64,000 nucleotides of DNA from Vibrio sp. CAU 1672 (GCF_029223195.1 NZ_JARHUF010000017.1:1-64000), one strand, 5' to 3'; positions 38,824-49,644 are shown, counted from the first letter of the stretch. Program-made: numbers and translations. The notes: a model not told the origin generated them from the sequence alone.

Positions 38824-39849
38824 ATGTCTGCTTATATTGCTCCCAGCCAGATCGCCCAGCGTCAACTGGACTATTTTAATGGTAAACACGTGCTGGTTGC
38901 CGGTGAAGTTGAAGATCTTTTCCCGGTTGAACTGGTCAATCACTGCCAGTCCGTTGAAGTGTTTACTTCCAACTACAGCTACTACCGTCAAATCTGCCAT
39001 TTTGACCAAATCAAAAGCCATTTTGGTTCCCAGTTTGATGCTGAAACCCAAGCTGATATGGTGCTGTTGTACTGGCCAAAGGCCAAAGCCGAAGCGGAAT
39101 ACCTGCTGGCCATGCTGATGGCAAAATTAGGTCCCGATACCGAAATCGTGGTAGTGGGTGAAAATCGCTCCGGAGTGAAGAGCATAGAAAAATTGTTCCA
39201 GGCCTACGGCCCAATCAATAAATATGATTCGGCCCGGCGCTGCTCTTTTTACTGGGGCACCTGCCTGAACCAGCCCGAACCATTCACGCAAGAAGCCTGG
39301 TTTAAAAGCTACACCGTAAAGGCAGGAACCCACTCCCTGACAGTGAAAAGCCTGCCGGGCGTGTTTAGCCATGGCGAGTTTGATCTTGGCAGTCGCCTAT
39401 TGCTTGAAACCCTGCCAGCGCTGCACGGCAAAGTGCTTGATTTTGGTTGTGGTGCCGGGGTGCTTGGCGCCTTTATGGCCATGACCAACCCCGGTATCGA
39501 CATCGAAATGTGTGATATCAACGCCTACGCTATCACCTCCAGCCAGGCCACACTGGCCGCAAACGGCTTGCAAGGTCAGGTGTTTGCTTCCGACATTTAC
39601 TCTGACACCGCCAGCGATTACCGTTTTATCATCAGCAACCCACCTTTCCACAGTGGGCTGGATACCAGCTACAACGCGGCCGAAACCTTGCTCGGACAAG
39701 CTCCGAACCATCTGGTTAAGGGTGGCGAGCTGGTGATTGTGGCCAACAGTTTCCTTAAATACCCGCCGATTATTGAGCAAAGCTTCAATAATTGCGAGAC
39801 GCTAAATAAGACCAATAAGTTCTCGATATATTACGCTAAAAAGGCATAA
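38824..39849 (+). CDS. rsmC: 16S rRNA (guanine-1207-N2) methyltransferase
   Basis: Methylates G1207 of 16S rRNA in the 30S subunit using SAM. The protein (341 residues) has two Rossmann-like domains as usual; the C-terminal one carries [12 protein letters not shown] near 203-214 and the NPPF motif at 272-275. ATG at 38824 gives [11 protein letters not shown]; an extension of 18 codons would run through the terminator hairpin and is not favoured. Confidence 0.95.
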   Translation: MSAYIAPSQIAQRQLDYFNGKHVLVAGEVEDLFPVELVNHCQSVEVFTSNYSYYRQICHFDQIKSHFGSQFDAETQADMVLLYWPKAKAEAEYLLAMLMAKLGPDTEIVVVGENRSGVKSIEKLFQAYGPINKYDSARRCSFYWGTCLNQPEPFTQEAWFKSYTVKAGTHSLTVKSLPGVFSHGEFDLGSRLLLETLPALHGKVLDFGCGAGVLGAFMAMTNPGIDIEMCDINAYAITSSQATLAANGLQGQVFASDIYSDTASDYRFIISNPPFHSGLDTSYNAAETLLGQAPNHLVKGGELVIVANSFLKYPPIIEQSFNNCETLNKTNKFSIYYAKKA

Positions 39850-39855
39850 TCCCAC

Positions 39856-40077
39856 CGTGCGCAGGCGATAACCTGCGCATTAATCTACCGCTTTTCTGCC
39901 AGCAGTGCGAAAAACTGCGTGACTCTCCACGAAATCCAGTCAACTTTCTTGTCAAAGAAAAAAAACTCGTTAATTTTGTTAAATCTATCGAGTTTAACGT
40001 CTTCTCCGCGCTACGCGAGAGTCTTGGCAGGCCCTCTGTATCCCGAGCTTGCCCTTTTATGAGTTGTAATCTTATCC
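39856..40077. other. Intergenic region between rsmC and chiS
   Basis: About 220 bp. A GC-rich hairpin TGCGCAGG/CCTGCGCA at 39857-39880 lacks a T tract and may still end rsmC. The rest is expected to hold the chiS promoter; no operator was recognised. Confidence 0.45.
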
Positions 40078-43000
40078 ATGTTTAAATTCTACAAAAAACA
40101 GAAATTTAAGCGCCTGCAAAATACACTGATGACGGCATTTTTGGTGCTGAGTATTACTCCGCTTACCATCACGACGATATTCTTCCTGCAATCACACAGC
40201 AAAGATCTTCAAGAGCAAAGCACGTCACACCTGTTGTCCGTTCGTGACAGCAAACAGCAACGGATCATCGACTATTTTGCAGCGGAAGTCACCGAGGTAA
40301 TGGGCTTTGTCCGCTCAGAACTGGCCTACGCCAGTGGTGGACGCTTCTACGGACTGGTCAATGCTTTCCAGCGTTTGGGGGAAAATCCCGAAGAGGCGCG
40401 GATTAATGCCCAGCAACGGTATATTCAGGGCAGCGGCGATCAAATCAAAACCTCAATCTTACCCGAATCCCCGAACTACATTGGCAGTGAACGCTACCGT
40501 CTGCTGCACAAGCGCTACCACTGGGGTTATTTAGAGCTGCTGAAACGCTCCGATTTTGACGACATTTTGCTGGTCGATTTAGACGGGAATGTCACCTATT
40601 CGATCAAGAAAAGTGATAATTACGGCACCAACCTGCTCAACGGGAAATACCAGGGAACCGCCCTGGGACGCACATTCCGGCGTTTGTCGCATGATGTCAC
40701 GGAAAAACGCAAAGACAATGAAGACTATACGCCGGTGGTCATTTCGGATTTTGACCTCGAAAACGGTCAGACGGTGGCCTGGCTTGGCGCCCCGATTGTG
40801 CAGCAAGGTTATTTGCACAGTTACGCGATGTTCCGCTTGCCCAACAATGGCATTACCAAACTGATTGCTGAAACCAACCGGGACAGTGTGATCAATACCT
40901 TACTGGTCGGTAGTGATCATCAGCCCCGCACCCTCAATACCAGGATTGAAGACATCTACACCAGCCTGGACGTGGTGGATAAAGCCCTGGCGGGCCAAAC
41001 CGGGGTGGGTACCTACACCAACGGCCACGGCGAAGAGATCATTGCCGCCTATGCGCCGATCCAAGCCCGCGAACTGAGCTGGGCGCTGGTGGTGCAATTA
41101 CCTGAAAAACAGGCCTTCGCCCGGGTCCATCAACTGGAAAAACTGTTTGTGATCGCGATGCTGGTCGCAATTCTGCTGGTGGTCATCGCCTCTCATTACT
41201 TGTCTAACTTCATTACTTCACCGCTACTCAAGCTGACCTGGGCGGCAGAAAAAGTCTCGGCCGGCGATCTGGATGACACGACTTTCAATACCGAGCGTAA
41301 AGACGAAATCGGCCGCCTGGCGACCAGCTTTGAGCGCATGCAACGCTCGATCCGCGAAAAAATCCAAACCATCAAACAACAGAATGAAGAACTGGAGAGT
41401 AACCTCACCCTAATCCAGAAACAGAACGATGAACTACAACTGGCCGATAAACTCAAAGACGAATTTCTTGCCACCACCTCCCATGAGCTGAGAACCCCGC
41501 TGCACGGGATGGTTGGCATCGCTGAGACACTGGTATCGGGAGCTAACGGGCCGATCCCGGCCAGCCAGCGCTACCAGCTGGATATCATCATCAAAAGTGG
41601 TCAGCGTCTGGCTAACCTGGTCGATGATCTGCTGGATTACCACAAGATGCGCTTTGGCAGTATGGACATTCAAAAGTCAGCGGTAAATCTGGCCAGCTCG
41701 ACACGGCTGGTGCTTGAACTGTCCGGTCACCTGCTGGGCAACAAAACCCTGCGCATCATCAACCAGGTGCCTGCGGATCTGCAACCCGTTTCGGCGGACC
41801 CGCAACGGCTGGAACAAGTGCTGTATAATCTGATCGGCAATGCCATTAAGTACACCTCGGAAGGGAAAGTTGTCATCTCTGCGACGGTAGTCGATGAGCA
41901 GATACGAGTCCAGGTCGTCGATACCGGCCAGGGCATTCCTGCCGAACAGCTGGAGCACATTTTTGAACCGCTGATCCAAGCCGGCCAGGACTCAAGCCGA
42001 TACCGTCAGGGGGCCGGGCTTGGCCTGTCCATCAGCCGTCAACTAATTGAACTGATGGGTGGGGCGCTCTATGTCAGCAGCCAGCCAATGGTCGGCACCA
42101 CATTCAGCTTTACCTTACCACTTGCCAGCCCTGAAGAGATCGATTCCAGCCACAGTCTGGCCAGTCTGGAGCACTTCCATGTTCCGGAGATGGAACTGGA
42201 GAACAGTGAAGATGTGTCGCTGGTCGAAAACCCGGATGGCCCGCTGCTGTATGTTGCCGACGATGAACCGGTTAACCGGCGTATTCTGGAAAGCTTCCTG
42301 CGCCTGGAAGGCTACCGGGTCCGTGCCGTCGGTGACGGTGCAGAAGCACTGACACTGATTGAAAAAGAAAAACCGGAGCTGTTGCTGCTTGACATCATGA
42401 TGCCCGGCATGAGTGGCTACCAGGTGTGCAGTGAACTGCGTAAGCAGTACGATCATGCGACGTTACCTATCATTATGCTGACCGCCCTCAACCAGACCGA
42501 GGACCGCGTGCGCGGTTTTGAGGCCGGAGCGAATGATTACCTGTCCAAACCATTCAATAAGCAAGAACTGGCAGCACGCATACTGGCTCACTTAACCGCC
42601 AGTAAGGCTGAGCAACGCCGGATTGAAAACCAACAGCTCGAATCAGAGCTGCGCCAACGCGCCGAGGTGGAAGCGAGCCTGCTGGAAACCCAGGGACGCT
42701 TGCTCGAGCAGCTGGAATCCGCGCCGGAGGCGATCATCTGCCTGCGCGATGACCAACGAATCCGTTTTGCCAATGAGGCCGCCTGTAAGCTGTTTAAACG
42801 CTCGCTGGAACAACTGAAACGCTCATCCGCAGAAGAGCTGATCGCACCGAAATACCTCAGCATCAGACAACCGCACTATTGTGGCAAGATCGACATTTAT
42901 ATCGAAGATATCCGCCAGAATATTGAGGCCGACATCCTCAAAATGCCCGAAGGATCGAGCCTGGATGTAATGTACATCTTTAATGTTGGCGGCGGCGCAA

Positions 43001-43464
43001 ACACCAAACGGCTGCATAATCTGGAAACCGCGGTCGATGTGCTGTCAGGCTATGCGTTTGACGGTGATAAAGACAAATTGCAGAAACTGAAAGAGCTCGG
43101 GGGTGAGTTTACCCGTCTGGCAGACAAAGCGCTGGGTAACAAAAAAGATAAGCAAGAGCTGATGCGCGAAGTCCTGGTCGATACCATGACCCATGCATTG
43201 GAGTACTGGGAATCGGTCACCGGTGAAAGTAAGTTCGCCTTTGCCGAGCAGAGCGGTCTATGGCGTGTCTACCTTGACCGCAGCACCCTGCAGACCCGGA
43301 CTCTGGATAAGTACCTGCGGATCGAGACGCTGCCGAAAACCCCACGCTGGCGGACGGTGCTAAGCTCGGTTGAGTTTATTCTTGAGCATTGTAAGGAACA
43401 GAGCCCGCAAAGGGGCTATATCGAAGCCCAGCGCGACAAATTACAACGCTTGCTGACCAGCTAG
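40078..43464 (+). CDS. chiS: Chitin-response hybrid sensor kinase/regulator ChiS
   Basis: Membrane-bound regulator of chitin use and chitin-induced competence in Vibrio. Order of parts: transmembrane helix (about 17-36), large periplasmic sensor domain (40-355), second helix (about 360-380), HAMP, His-kinase with His469 in SHELRTP, ATPase lobe (NAIKY, DTGQGIP, GAGLGL), receiver domain with Asp772 in LLLDIMMPG, coiled coil, PAS-like region near 885-930 and a C-terminal domain. His469 and Asp772 are the positions known from V. cholerae ChiS, which binds DNA directly through its C-terminus. The chitin-oligosaccharide-binding protein gene that accompanies chiS in V. cholerae is not next to it here. 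Confidence 0.95.
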   Translation: MFKFYKKQKFKRLQNTLMTAFLVLSITPLTITTIFFLQSHSKDLQEQSTSHLLSVRDSKQQRIIDYFAAEVTEVMGFVRSELAYASGGRFYGLVNAFQRLGENPEEARINAQQRYIQGSGDQIKTSILPESPNYIGSERYRLLHKRYHWGYLELLKRSDFDDILLVDLDGNVTYSIKKSDNYGTNLLNGKYQGTALGRTFRRLSHDVTEKRKDNEDYTPVVISDFDLENGQTVAWLGAPIVQQGYLHSYAMFRLPNNGITKLIAETNRDSVINTLLVGSDHQPRTLNTRIEDIYTSLDVVDKALAGQTGVGTYTNGHGEEIIAAYAPIQARELSWALVVQLPEKQAFARVHQLEKLFVIAMLVAILLVVIASHYLSNFITSPLLKLTWAAEKVSAGDLDDTTFNTERKDEIGRLATSFERMQRSIREKIQTIKQQNEELESNLTLIQKQNDELQLADKLKDEFLATTSHELRTPLHGMVGIAETLVSGANGPIPASQRYQLDIIIKSGQRLANLVDDLLDYHKMRFGSMDIQKSAVNLASSTRLVLELSGHLLGNKTLRIINQVPADLQPVSADPQRLEQVLYNLIGNAIKYTSEGKVVISATVVDEQIRVQVVDTGQGIPAEQLEHIFEPLIQAGQDSSRYRQGAGLGLSISRQLIELMGGALYVSSQPMVGTTFSFTLPLASPEEIDSSHSLASLEHFHVPEMELENSEDVSLVENPDGPLLYVADDEPVNRRILESFLRLEGYRVRAVGDGAEALTLIEKEKPELLLLDIMMPGMSGYQVCSELRKQYDHATLPIIMLTALNQTEDRVRGFEAGANDYLSKPFNKQELAARILAHLTASKAEQRRIENQQLESELRQRAEVEASLLETQGRLLEQLESAPEAIICLRDDQRIRFANEAACKLFKRSLEQLKRSSAEELIAPKYLSIRQPHYCGKIDIYIEDIRQNIEADILKMPEGSSLDVMYIFNVGGGANTKRLHNLETAVDVLSGYAFDGDKDKLQKLKELGGEFTRLADKALGNKKDKQELMREVLVDTMTHALEYWESVTGESKFAFAEQSGLWRVYLDRSTLQTRTLDKYLRIETLPKTPRWRTVLSSVEFILEHCKEQSPQRGYIEAQRDKLQRLLTS

Positions 43465-43534
43465 CCTCAGACCAATCTACATCAGTATCTGAACAATCTT
43501 GCTGGTTAAAATCACTGACAGCGACAATACAATC

Positions 43535-43559
43535 AAACGGTGCCCTCGGCGCCGTTTTT
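43535..43559 (+). terminator. Terminator after chiS
   Basis: AAACGGTGCC and GGCGCCGTTT around CTC, with one mismatch, followed by a T run. Confidence 0.85.
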
Positions 43560-43612
43560 GTTGCGGGCCAACACGCCCTGATACTATTGATGCAAAATAA
43601 TACTACTGATAC

Positions 43613-43641
43613 AAAAAAGCCTGCTGTTCAGCAGGCTTTTT
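43613..43641 (-). terminator. Terminator after dnaJ
   Basis: AAAAAAGCCTGCTG and CAGCAGGCTTTTT around TT. It is followed on the minus strand by six T residues. Confidence 0.92.
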
Positions 43642-43659
43642 CCAGCATAGAGCGAAAAT

Positions 43660-44808
43660 TTAACTCGTCAGATCATCAAAGAATTTCTTCACGCCATTGA
43701 AGAAGCCTTCTGATTTCGGCTTATGTTTAGTGGCGGCTTCACCACCACAGGACTCTTCAAATTCACGCAGCAAATCTTTCTGACGTGCACTGAGGTTAAC
43801 CGGGGTTTCCACCACCAGTTTAACGATCAAATCACCAACCGCACCACCACGCACACTCTTCACACCTTTGCCACGCATACGGAACATACGCCCGGTTTGA
43901 GTTTCTGAAGGCACTTTGAGGCTCACACGGCCATCCAGGGTCGGAACTTCCACTTCGCCGCCCAGTGCTGCCATTGAGAAGCTAACCGGTACTTCACAAT
44001 ACAGATTATTACCATCACGCTCAAAGATATGGTGTTCTCTGACATGCACCTGCACATACAGATCCCCGGCTGGCGCCCCCATTTCCCCGGCTTCACCTTC
44101 ACCAGACAGGCGGATACGGTCACCAGTGTCCACACCGGCAGGGATCTTAACGTTAAGCGTCTTGGTTTTCTGTTTGCGTCCCTGGCCATGACACTCGGTA
44201 CATGGCTCTTTAATGATCTTACCTTTACCGTGACAGGTCGGACAGGTTTGCTGAACCGCAAAGAAGCCCTGACGCATCTGCACCTGACCATGGCCATGAC
44301 AGGTGCCACAGGTCTCAGCCGATGAGCCTTTCTTCGCGCCGCTGCCATCACAGCTGTCACAGTGCACTAACGTCGGTACTTCGATCTCTTTTGATACGCC
44401 GCGCACCGCTTCTTCCAGCGATAGCTCCATGTTGTAACGCAAGTCGGCACCACGCTGCGCACGCTGTTGACCACCGCCACGACGGCCACCACCGAAAATA
44501 TCACCAAATACGTCGCCGAAGATGTCACCGAAATCAGCACCACCGCCACCAAAACCGCCGCCGCCGAAGCCGCCACCGCCTTGCTCAAACGCCGCATGGC
44601 CATACTGGTCATAGGCGGCCTTTTTCTGCGGATCGGTCAGAATCTCGTACGCTTCTTTTACTTCTTTAAACTTGTCGGCAGCCGATGCATCACCCTGGTT
44701 ACGGTCTGGGTGGAATTTCATCGCCAGACGCTTGTAGGCCTTCTTGATATCGCGCTCAGAGGCATCGCGGCTTACGCCTAATACTTCGTAAAAATCACGT
44801 TTTGACAT
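43660..44808 (-). CDS. dnaJ: Chaperone DnaJ (Hsp40)
   Basis: Co-chaperone that delivers unfolded proteins to DnaK and stimulates its ATPase. The J domain (1-70) has HPD near 33-35; a Gly/Phe-rich stretch follows (about 75-115), then the zinc-finger domain with four CxxCxGxG repeats ([32 protein letters not shown]) and the substrate-binding C-terminus. ATG at 44808 starts [12 protein letters not shown]; five more open codons upstream are not used in homologues. It is downstream of dnaK, with two strong hairpins between them. Confidence 0.97.
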   Translation of the reverse strand: MSKRDFYEVLGVSRDASERDIKKAYKRLAMKFHPDRNQGDASAADKFKEVKEAYEILTDPQKKAAYDQYGHAAFEQGGGGFGGGGFGGGGADFGDIFGDVFGDIFGGGRRGGGQQRAQRGADLRYNMELSLEEAVRGVSKEIEVPTLVHCDSCDGSGAKKGSSAETCGTCHGHGQVQMRQGFFAVQQTCPTCHGKGKIIKEPCTECHGQGRKQKTKTLNVKIPAGVDTGDRIRLSGEGEAGEMGAPAGDLYVQVHVREHHIFERDGNNLYCEVPVSFSMAALGGEVEVPTLDGRVSLKVPSETQTGRMFRMRGKGVKSVRGGAVGDLIVKLVVETPVNLSARQKDLLREFEESCGGEAATKHKPKSEGFFNGVKKFFDDLTS

Positions 44809-44865
44809 GTTCTTCGTCACCAATTATTTACTGCAAACGGCCTTTGCCGCTTGGTGTTTGTATCA

Positions 44866-44904
44866 TTCTAGGTAAGCGCATTCACGCAAAGTACTTACCT
44901 AGAA
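44866..44904. repeat. Perfect 11-bp inverted repeat between dnaK and dnaJ
   Basis: TTCTAGGTAAG at 44866-44876 and CTTACCTAGAA at 44894-44904, with a 17-base loop. It has no T tract, so it is more likely an mRNA processing or stability element, or a protein-binding palindrome, than a terminator. Confidence 0.75.
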
Positions 44905-44923
44905 AGACAGCCGTTACAAACAG

Positions 44924-44953
44924 GCGGGCGTAAGAGTCTCCCCAAACGCCCGC
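44924..44953. repeat. Second hairpin in the dnaK-dnaJ spacer
   Basis: GCGGGCGT at 44924-44931 pairs with ACGCCCGC at 44946-44953. On the dnaK message it comes first, then the 11-bp hairpin. Together they could reduce dnaJ expression relative to dnaK. Confidence 0.7.
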
Positions 44954-45005
44954 ACACAAAAGCATCGTCGACACCAGGTGACCATAGTCACCTGATTAAG
45001 AAAGC

Positions 45006-46922
45006 TTATTTCTTGTCGTCTTTAACTTCTTCAAACTCAGCATCAACAACATCGTCTTCTTGAGACTGTTGTGCACCAGCGTCAGCACCTTGTGCCTGTT
45101 GCGCTTGAGCCTGCTGCTGAGCGATTTCCATCAGTTTTTGAGCAGCTTGCATTAGCGCTTGAACTTTCGCATCGATCGCTTCTTTGTCATCGCCTTTACG
45201 CGCTTCTTCAAGCTCAGCGATAGCCGCTTCAATCTTCTCTTTCTCTTCAGCAGGCAGAGCTTCACCAGCTTCTGTCACTTGCTTACGAGTACCATGGATC
45301 ATTTGGTCAGCCTGGTTACGCGCAGTAGCTAGCTCTTCGAACTTCTTGTCCGCTTCTTTGTTAGCTTCTGCTTCTTGAACCATTTTCTCGATGTCTTCAT
45401 CGCTCAGACCGCCAGAAGCCTGGATAGTGATCTTCTGCTCTTTACCAGTCTGCTTGTCTTTCGCAGATACGTGCAGGATACCGTCCGCATCCAGGTCGAA
45501 AGTCACTTCGATTTGTGGCATGCCACGTGGTGCAGGCTGGATGCCTTCCAGGTTGAACTGACCCAGAGACTTGTTGTACATCGCTTGCTTACGCTCACCT
45601 TGCAGAACGTGGATAGTTACCGCGCTCTGGTTGTCTTCTGCTGTAGAGAAAACTTGGTTCGCTTTAGTTGGGATAGTGGTGTTCTTCTCAACCAGCTTGG
45701 TCATTACGCCGCCCATTGTCTCGATACCCAGAGACAGTGGCGTAACGTCTAGTAGCAGTACGTCTTTCACTTCACCCGCAAGTACACCACCTTGAACTGC
45801 AGCACCCATTGCTACGGCTTCGTCAGGGTTTACGTCACGGCGAGCTTCTTTACCGAAGAACTCAGCAACTTTCGCCTGAACCATAGGCATACGAGTCTGA
45901 CCACCCACCAGGATTACATCAGTGATGTCGTTTACTGACAGATCAGCGTCAGCCAGAGCAACTTTTAGTGGCTCAAGAGAACGTTGTACCAGGTCTTCAA
46001 CCAGAGATTCCAGTTTCGCACGAGTCACTTTGATGTTCATGTGCTTAGGACCAGTTGCATCTGCAGTCACGTAAGGTAGGTTTACGTCAGTTTGAGAAGT
46101 AGAAGAAAGCTCGATTTTCGCTTTTTCTGCTGCTTCTTTCACACGCTGCATTGCCAGAGGATCGTTCTTAAGGTTGATGCCTTGCTCTTTGTTGAACTCT
46201 TCTACCAGGTAGTTGATCAGACGGTTGTCGAAGTCTTCACCACCAAGGTGGGTGTCACCATTAGTTGCCAGAACTTCAAAGGTTTTTTCACCTTCAACTT
46301 CATCGATTTCGATGATAGAGATATCGAATGTACCACCACCAAGGTCATAAACCGCGATAGTGCGGTCGCCGCCTTTCTTGTCCAGACCGTAAGCCAGTGC
46401 CGCAGCAGTTGGTTCGTTGATAATACGTTTAACTTCCAGACCTGCGATACGGCCAGCGTCTTTTGTTGCCTGACGCTGTGCATCGTTAAAGTAAGCCGGT
46501 ACTGTGATAACTGCGCCAGTTACTTCCTCACCCAGGAAGTCTTCGGCAGTTTTCTTCATTTTTTTCAGAACTTCAGCAGAAACCTGAGGAGCCGCCATTT
46601 TTTGGCCTTTTGCTTCTACCCAAGCGTCACCGTTATCTGCCTTAACAATTTTGAAAGGCATGATTTCAATATCGCGCTGAACTTCTTCGTCTTCAAAACG
46701 ACGACCGATTAGACGCTTAATTGCAAATAGCGTGTTAGTTGGGTTTGTTACCGCTTGACGTTTGGCAGGCTGGCCAACTAGCGTTTCACCATCAGTGTAA
46801 GCAATAACCGATGCAGTGGTGCGCTCACCCTCTGCGTTTTCAATTACACGTGGTTTGTCGCCGTCCAGTACAGCAACACATGAGTTAGTAGTACCTAAGT
46901 CAATACCAATGATTTTACCCAT
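45006..46922 (-). CDS. dnaK: Chaperone DnaK (Hsp70)
   Basis: ATP-dependent central chaperone, also the negative regulator of sigma-32. The 638-residue chain has the ATPase domain ([13 protein letters not shown] at 5-17, [13 protein letters not shown] near 191-203, the GGQTRMP segment near 343-349), the linker [11 protein letters not shown] near 390-400, the substrate-binding beta domain and a lid ending in a disordered acidic tail with EFEEVKDD. A sigma-32 promoter lies 47-73 bp upstream. It is followed by dnaJ on the same strand. Confidence 0.98.
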   Translation of the reverse strand: MGKIIGIDLGTTNSCVAVLDGDKPRVIENAEGERTTASVIAYTDGETLVGQPAKRQAVTNPTNTLFAIKRLIGRRFEDEEVQRDIEIMPFKIVKADNGDAWVEAKGQKMAAPQVSAEVLKKMKKTAEDFLGEEVTGAVITVPAYFNDAQRQATKDAGRIAGLEVKRIINEPTAAALAYGLDKKGGDRTIAVYDLGGGTFDISIIEIDEVEGEKTFEVLATNGDTHLGGEDFDNRLINYLVEEFNKEQGINLKNDPLAMQRVKEAAEKAKIELSSTSQTDVNLPYVTADATGPKHMNIKVTRAKLESLVEDLVQRSLEPLKVALADADLSVNDITDVILVGGQTRMPMVQAKVAEFFGKEARRDVNPDEAVAMGAAVQGGVLAGEVKDVLLLDVTPLSLGIETMGGVMTKLVEKNTTIPTKANQVFSTAEDNQSAVTIHVLQGERKQAMYNKSLGQFNLEGIQPAPRGMPQIEVTFDLDADGILHVSAKDKQTGKEQKITIQASGGLSDEDIEKMVQEAEANKEADKKFEELATARNQADQMIHGTRKQVTEAGEALPAEEKEKIEAAIAELEEARKGDDKEAIDAKVQALMQAAQKLMEIAQQQAQAQQAQGADAGAQQSQEDDVVDAEFEEVKDDKK

Positions 46923-46968
46923 CAGGCTATCTCCGAATAAATTCTATTTTCGTTTGGTTATATCCCCT

Positions 46969-46995
46969 ATGTGGGGATGGAGAATCGGGTTTCAA
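46969..46995 (-). promoter_or_regulatory. Sigma-32 heat-shock promoter of dnaK
   Basis: On the minus strand a -35 TTGAAA (46990-46995) and a -10 CCCCACAT (46969-46976) are spaced by 13 bases. The consensus is CTTGAAA-N11-16-CCCCATNT. Confidence 0.88.
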
Positions 46996-47186
46996 CCCTT
47001 GCTCACAAACAAAAATAATCAATGTTTGCTTCTCTTATGCCCAATAGATAAGGGCGGTTAATGGCTTTTCAAGGGCAGAAAATAAAAAAAAGCGTATTTT
47101 TTCTATTTTTTGCTGGGAATTGCACCACGCCTTGCCAGCTCAACTACGACATGAGTCGCTGTTTATGCCGGTCAATACGGACAAAA
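46996..47186. other. Intergenic region upstream of dnaK
   Basis: AT-rich spacer between the heat-shock promoter and the terminator of the symporter gene. Nothing further recognised. Confidence 0.45.
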
Positions 47187-47221
47187 ACGTAAAAAGCGAG
47201 GCCTGGGCCCCGCTTTTACGT
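47187..47221 (-). terminator. Terminator after the DAACS symporter
   Basis: ACGTAAAA and TTTTACGT with inner AAGCG/CGCTT form a long stem; T residues follow on the minus strand. Confidence 0.85.
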
Positions 47222-47234
47222 AAATTTTAAGGTG

Positions 47235-48512
47235 TTATGCGTTTGCCCGCACGGGGTTACTTTCCGCTGCAGCGCCCTGCTGGTCAATTTCACCTTCGCT
47301 CTTCGCGACAATAGTGTTCACCGCCGTGTCACCCACCACATTAGATGAGGTACAGAACATATCGTTAATACGGTCAACCGCGGCAATGATAGCCAGGCCT
47401 TCCGGCGGCAAGCCCAGTTGATGCAGCAGAACCCCAACCATCACCACACCACCACCTGGAACACCACCGGCACCGATAGACAGCAGCAGAATGGTAAGAC
47501 CTAACGTGAACAGATCCGCCGTGTTGATCGGCTGGCCGAAGGCATTCGCGACAAAGATGGTTGCCAGCGCAATGTAGATAGACACACCGGACATGTTCAT
47601 CGTCGCCCCCAGCGGTACGCCGAAGCCAGCCACAGACTTAGACACATTGAGTTTTTCCGTCAGGGTGCGCATCGTCACCGGAATGGTTGCATTTGAGCTG
47701 GCCGTTGACAGCGAGAACAGGATCTGCTCGCGAGTGGCGCGCAGGAACGCCTTGGGTGACGTGCCGGTCGCAATACCCACCGCCATCGGATAAAAGAAGA
47801 AGATCCAGAACACCAGCATGCTCACTACCAGCGCAACATAACCGGCTACCGACATCAGAGTGCTGGCATCCAGAGTCGCACCGAGTTGGATCATCAGCGC
47901 GAACACCCCGTAAGGAGCCAGGCTCATCACCAATCCTACCAGTTTCATCATGATCTCATTGGCCATTTTGAAGGTACGGATTGCCGGGCCACCACGCGAA
48001 TCCAGTGCTTGAATAGCCAAGCCGGTCAGAATTGCCATAAAGATGATTTGCAGCATATCCCCGTTAGCAAATGCCTGAACCGGGTTACTGGGAACAATAT
48101 TCACCACCAAAGAAAAAATGTCCGGAGTTTCCGTTGTGGCCAGTTTCACTGTCTCTGCTACCGTTCCCGCCAGATTGGCATCCGCTCCAGGCTGGAAAAT
48201 CATCCCAACGGTCAGTGCTGCCGTGATCGCAATGATGGTGTTAATAATGTAGAGAGCAAAAGTTTTACCACCAAGACGACCAAACGCAGAAATGTCTTTC
48301 AGATCGACAATGCCGCAGACAATCGAGACATACACCAGAGGGACAACCAGCAACTTGATCAACGAAACAAACATGCCACCAGCGCCTTCAGCCGCCCCAA
48401 GCAGGTAGGTATCAAAAACCGCCACACCGTTAAACAGGTACTGGATTGCTGTCCCCAACAGCAAGCCGGCGAAAAGGCCGATAAAAATCTTACTCGAAAG
48501 CGATTTATCCAT
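47235..48512 (-). CDS. Dicarboxylate/amino acid:cation symporter (DAACS, GltP type)
   Basis: A 425-residue inner-membrane symporter for acidic amino acids, dicarboxylates or serine, driven by Na+ or H+. It has eight hydrophobic helices and the re-entrant loop motifs: FSLSTASSNATIPVTM near 270-285 (serine-rich hairpin), NMSGVSIYIALATIFVANAFG near 308-328 and GAGGVPGGGVV near 348-358. The exact substrate cannot be told from sequence alone. Its location between dnaK and grpE separates the heat-shock genes without being part of the regulon. A CGGAG ribosome site precedes ATG. Confidence 0.9.
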   Translation of the reverse strand: MDKSLSSKIFIGLFAGLLLGTAIQYLFNGVAVFDTYLLGAAEGAGGMFVSLIKLLVVPLVYVSIVCGIVDLKDISAFGRLGGKTFALYIINTIIAITAALTVGMIFQPGADANLAGTVAETVKLATTETPDIFSLVVNIVPSNPVQAFANGDMLQIIFMAILTGLAIQALDSRGGPAIRTFKMANEIMMKLVGLVMSLAPYGVFALMIQLGATLDASTLMSVAGYVALVVSMLVFWIFFFYPMAVGIATGTSPKAFLRATREQILFSLSTASSNATIPVTMRTLTEKLNVSKSVAGFGVPLGATMNMSGVSIYIALATIFVANAFGQPINTADLFTLGLTILLLSIGAGGVPGGGVVMVGVLLHQLGLPPEGLAIIAAVDRINDMFCTSSNVVGDTAVNTIVAKSEGEIDQQGAAAESNPVRANA

Positions 48513-48893
48513 CGTAAAACTCCGAAATGTTGTGTTTGATATTTACATTCTTGTAGATATATCTGCTAATTTTTTAGCCAGACCTCGCAAATAATACACA
48601 CCAGAGTTACAAAATAAAGTGATAATTTACAAATTTGTTAACAATAAATCTGAAAGGTAAAATAGTAAATTCTGTCACTCGCTCAGCATTAAATGCTAAA
48701 TAACCACCAGAACAATCACTTACCAACAAGACCAACCATTCACCGCCATAATCGAGACCAAAAACAGCCGATAGGAAATATTTTTTCCAATAAGAGATTT
48801 TTTGAAGAAGATCAAATTTGCTACGCCGGTAGCGCATCCGTCATCAGATAAGGCAGGAAATCACAACGACCTGACCATGGGTAGGGACGAAAA
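48513..48893. other. Intergenic region between grpE and the symporter
   Basis: 380 bp, AT-rich toward the symporter. It should hold the symporter promoter. A 76-codon frame on the minus strand (48607-48837) lacks a ribosome site and was not called. No operator recognised. Confidence 0.5.
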
Positions 48894-48923
48894 AAAGCGC
48901 TCATTCCATGGAATGAGCGCTTT
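48894..48923 (-). terminator. Terminator after grpE
   Basis: A perfect 30-bp palindrome centred on CCATGG, with an A run on the plus strand providing T residues on the minus strand. Confidence 0.9.
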
Positions 48924-48950
48924 AAAAACAGAAAATAAGCAATCAGCGGC

Positions 48951-49547
48951 TTATTTCGCTACCATAACCATCGCCGGACGAATCACACGACCGTTCAGCT
49001 CATAGCCTTTTTGCATCACAAACATGACAGTGTTCGATTCATGATCCGGGCTCTCCTGAATCGACATCGCTTGATGGAACTCAGGATTGAATGCTTCACC
49101 TTCAGGATTGATTTCTTTCAGGCCAAACTTTGCAACCACATCGACAAACGTTTTGTGTGTTAGCTCAACGCCTTCAAGAATCGGCTTAACCACTTCGTGC
49201 TCAGCATCTGCAGCTTGGATTGCACGCTCCAGGTTATCAATCACCGGCAGCAGTTCTTCAGCGAATTTGTTCAGAGCGTACTTACGCGCTTTATCGATCT
49301 CTTGCTCAGTACGGCGACGCATGTTTTCCACTTCCGCCTTCGCACGCAGCACAGATTCTTGCTGTTCTTTGATTTTCGCTTCACTCGACAGCAGTGCCGC
49401 TTCCAGTTGAGCAATCTTAGCGTCATTCTCATCACCAATATCTTCAAGCTCTGCTTCAGCTTCTTCAGCCGCCGCTTCTGCTTTCTCAGCTTCTTCGATG
49501 ATTTGATCAAGCTCTTCTTCAGTAACTTTGTTTTCTTCGTTGCTCAT
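48951..49547 (-). CDS. grpE: Nucleotide exchange factor GrpE
   Basis: Releases ADP from DnaK. The 198-residue protein has the acidic N-terminus and long coiled coil (about 10-95, Glu/Ala/Lys rich) followed by the beta-wing domain with [22 protein letters not shown] and [17 protein letters not shown] at 49547 (MSNEENKV) is set by GGAG at good spacing; six codons upstream are not favoured. A sigma-32 promoter lies about 100-125 bp upstream. It is divergent from nadK. Confidence 0.96.
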   Translation of the reverse strand: MSNEENKVTEEELDQIIEEAEKAEAAAEEAEAELEDIGDENDAKIAQLEAALLSSEAKIKEQQESVLRAKAEVENMRRRTEQEIDKARKYALNKFAEELLPVIDNLERAIQAADAEHEVVKPILEGVELTHKTFVDVVAKFGLKEINPEGEAFNPEFHQAMSIQESPDHESNTVMFVMQKGYELNGRVIRPAMVMVAK

Positions 49548-49644
49548 GATATCTCCAGAATTCAACGTAATGTCCTCAAAGCCGCTTATGTTTCACGGGC
49601 TTTAAGCACATAAAAAATTCGCTTATTTAGGTAACTTGCCATTA

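Noticed and set aside
42588..43017. Antisense open frames inside chiS and other long genes
   Set aside because: They are mirror frames of conserved coding sequence, without ribosome sites or recognisable domains; the same applies to similar frames in purL, the RND pump, tyrS and hsdR.
48607..48837. Minus-strand 76-codon ORF between grpE and the symporter gene
   Set aside because: It has no convincing ribosome site, its ends are AT-rich, and I recognise no domain. It remains possible as a species-specific gene.
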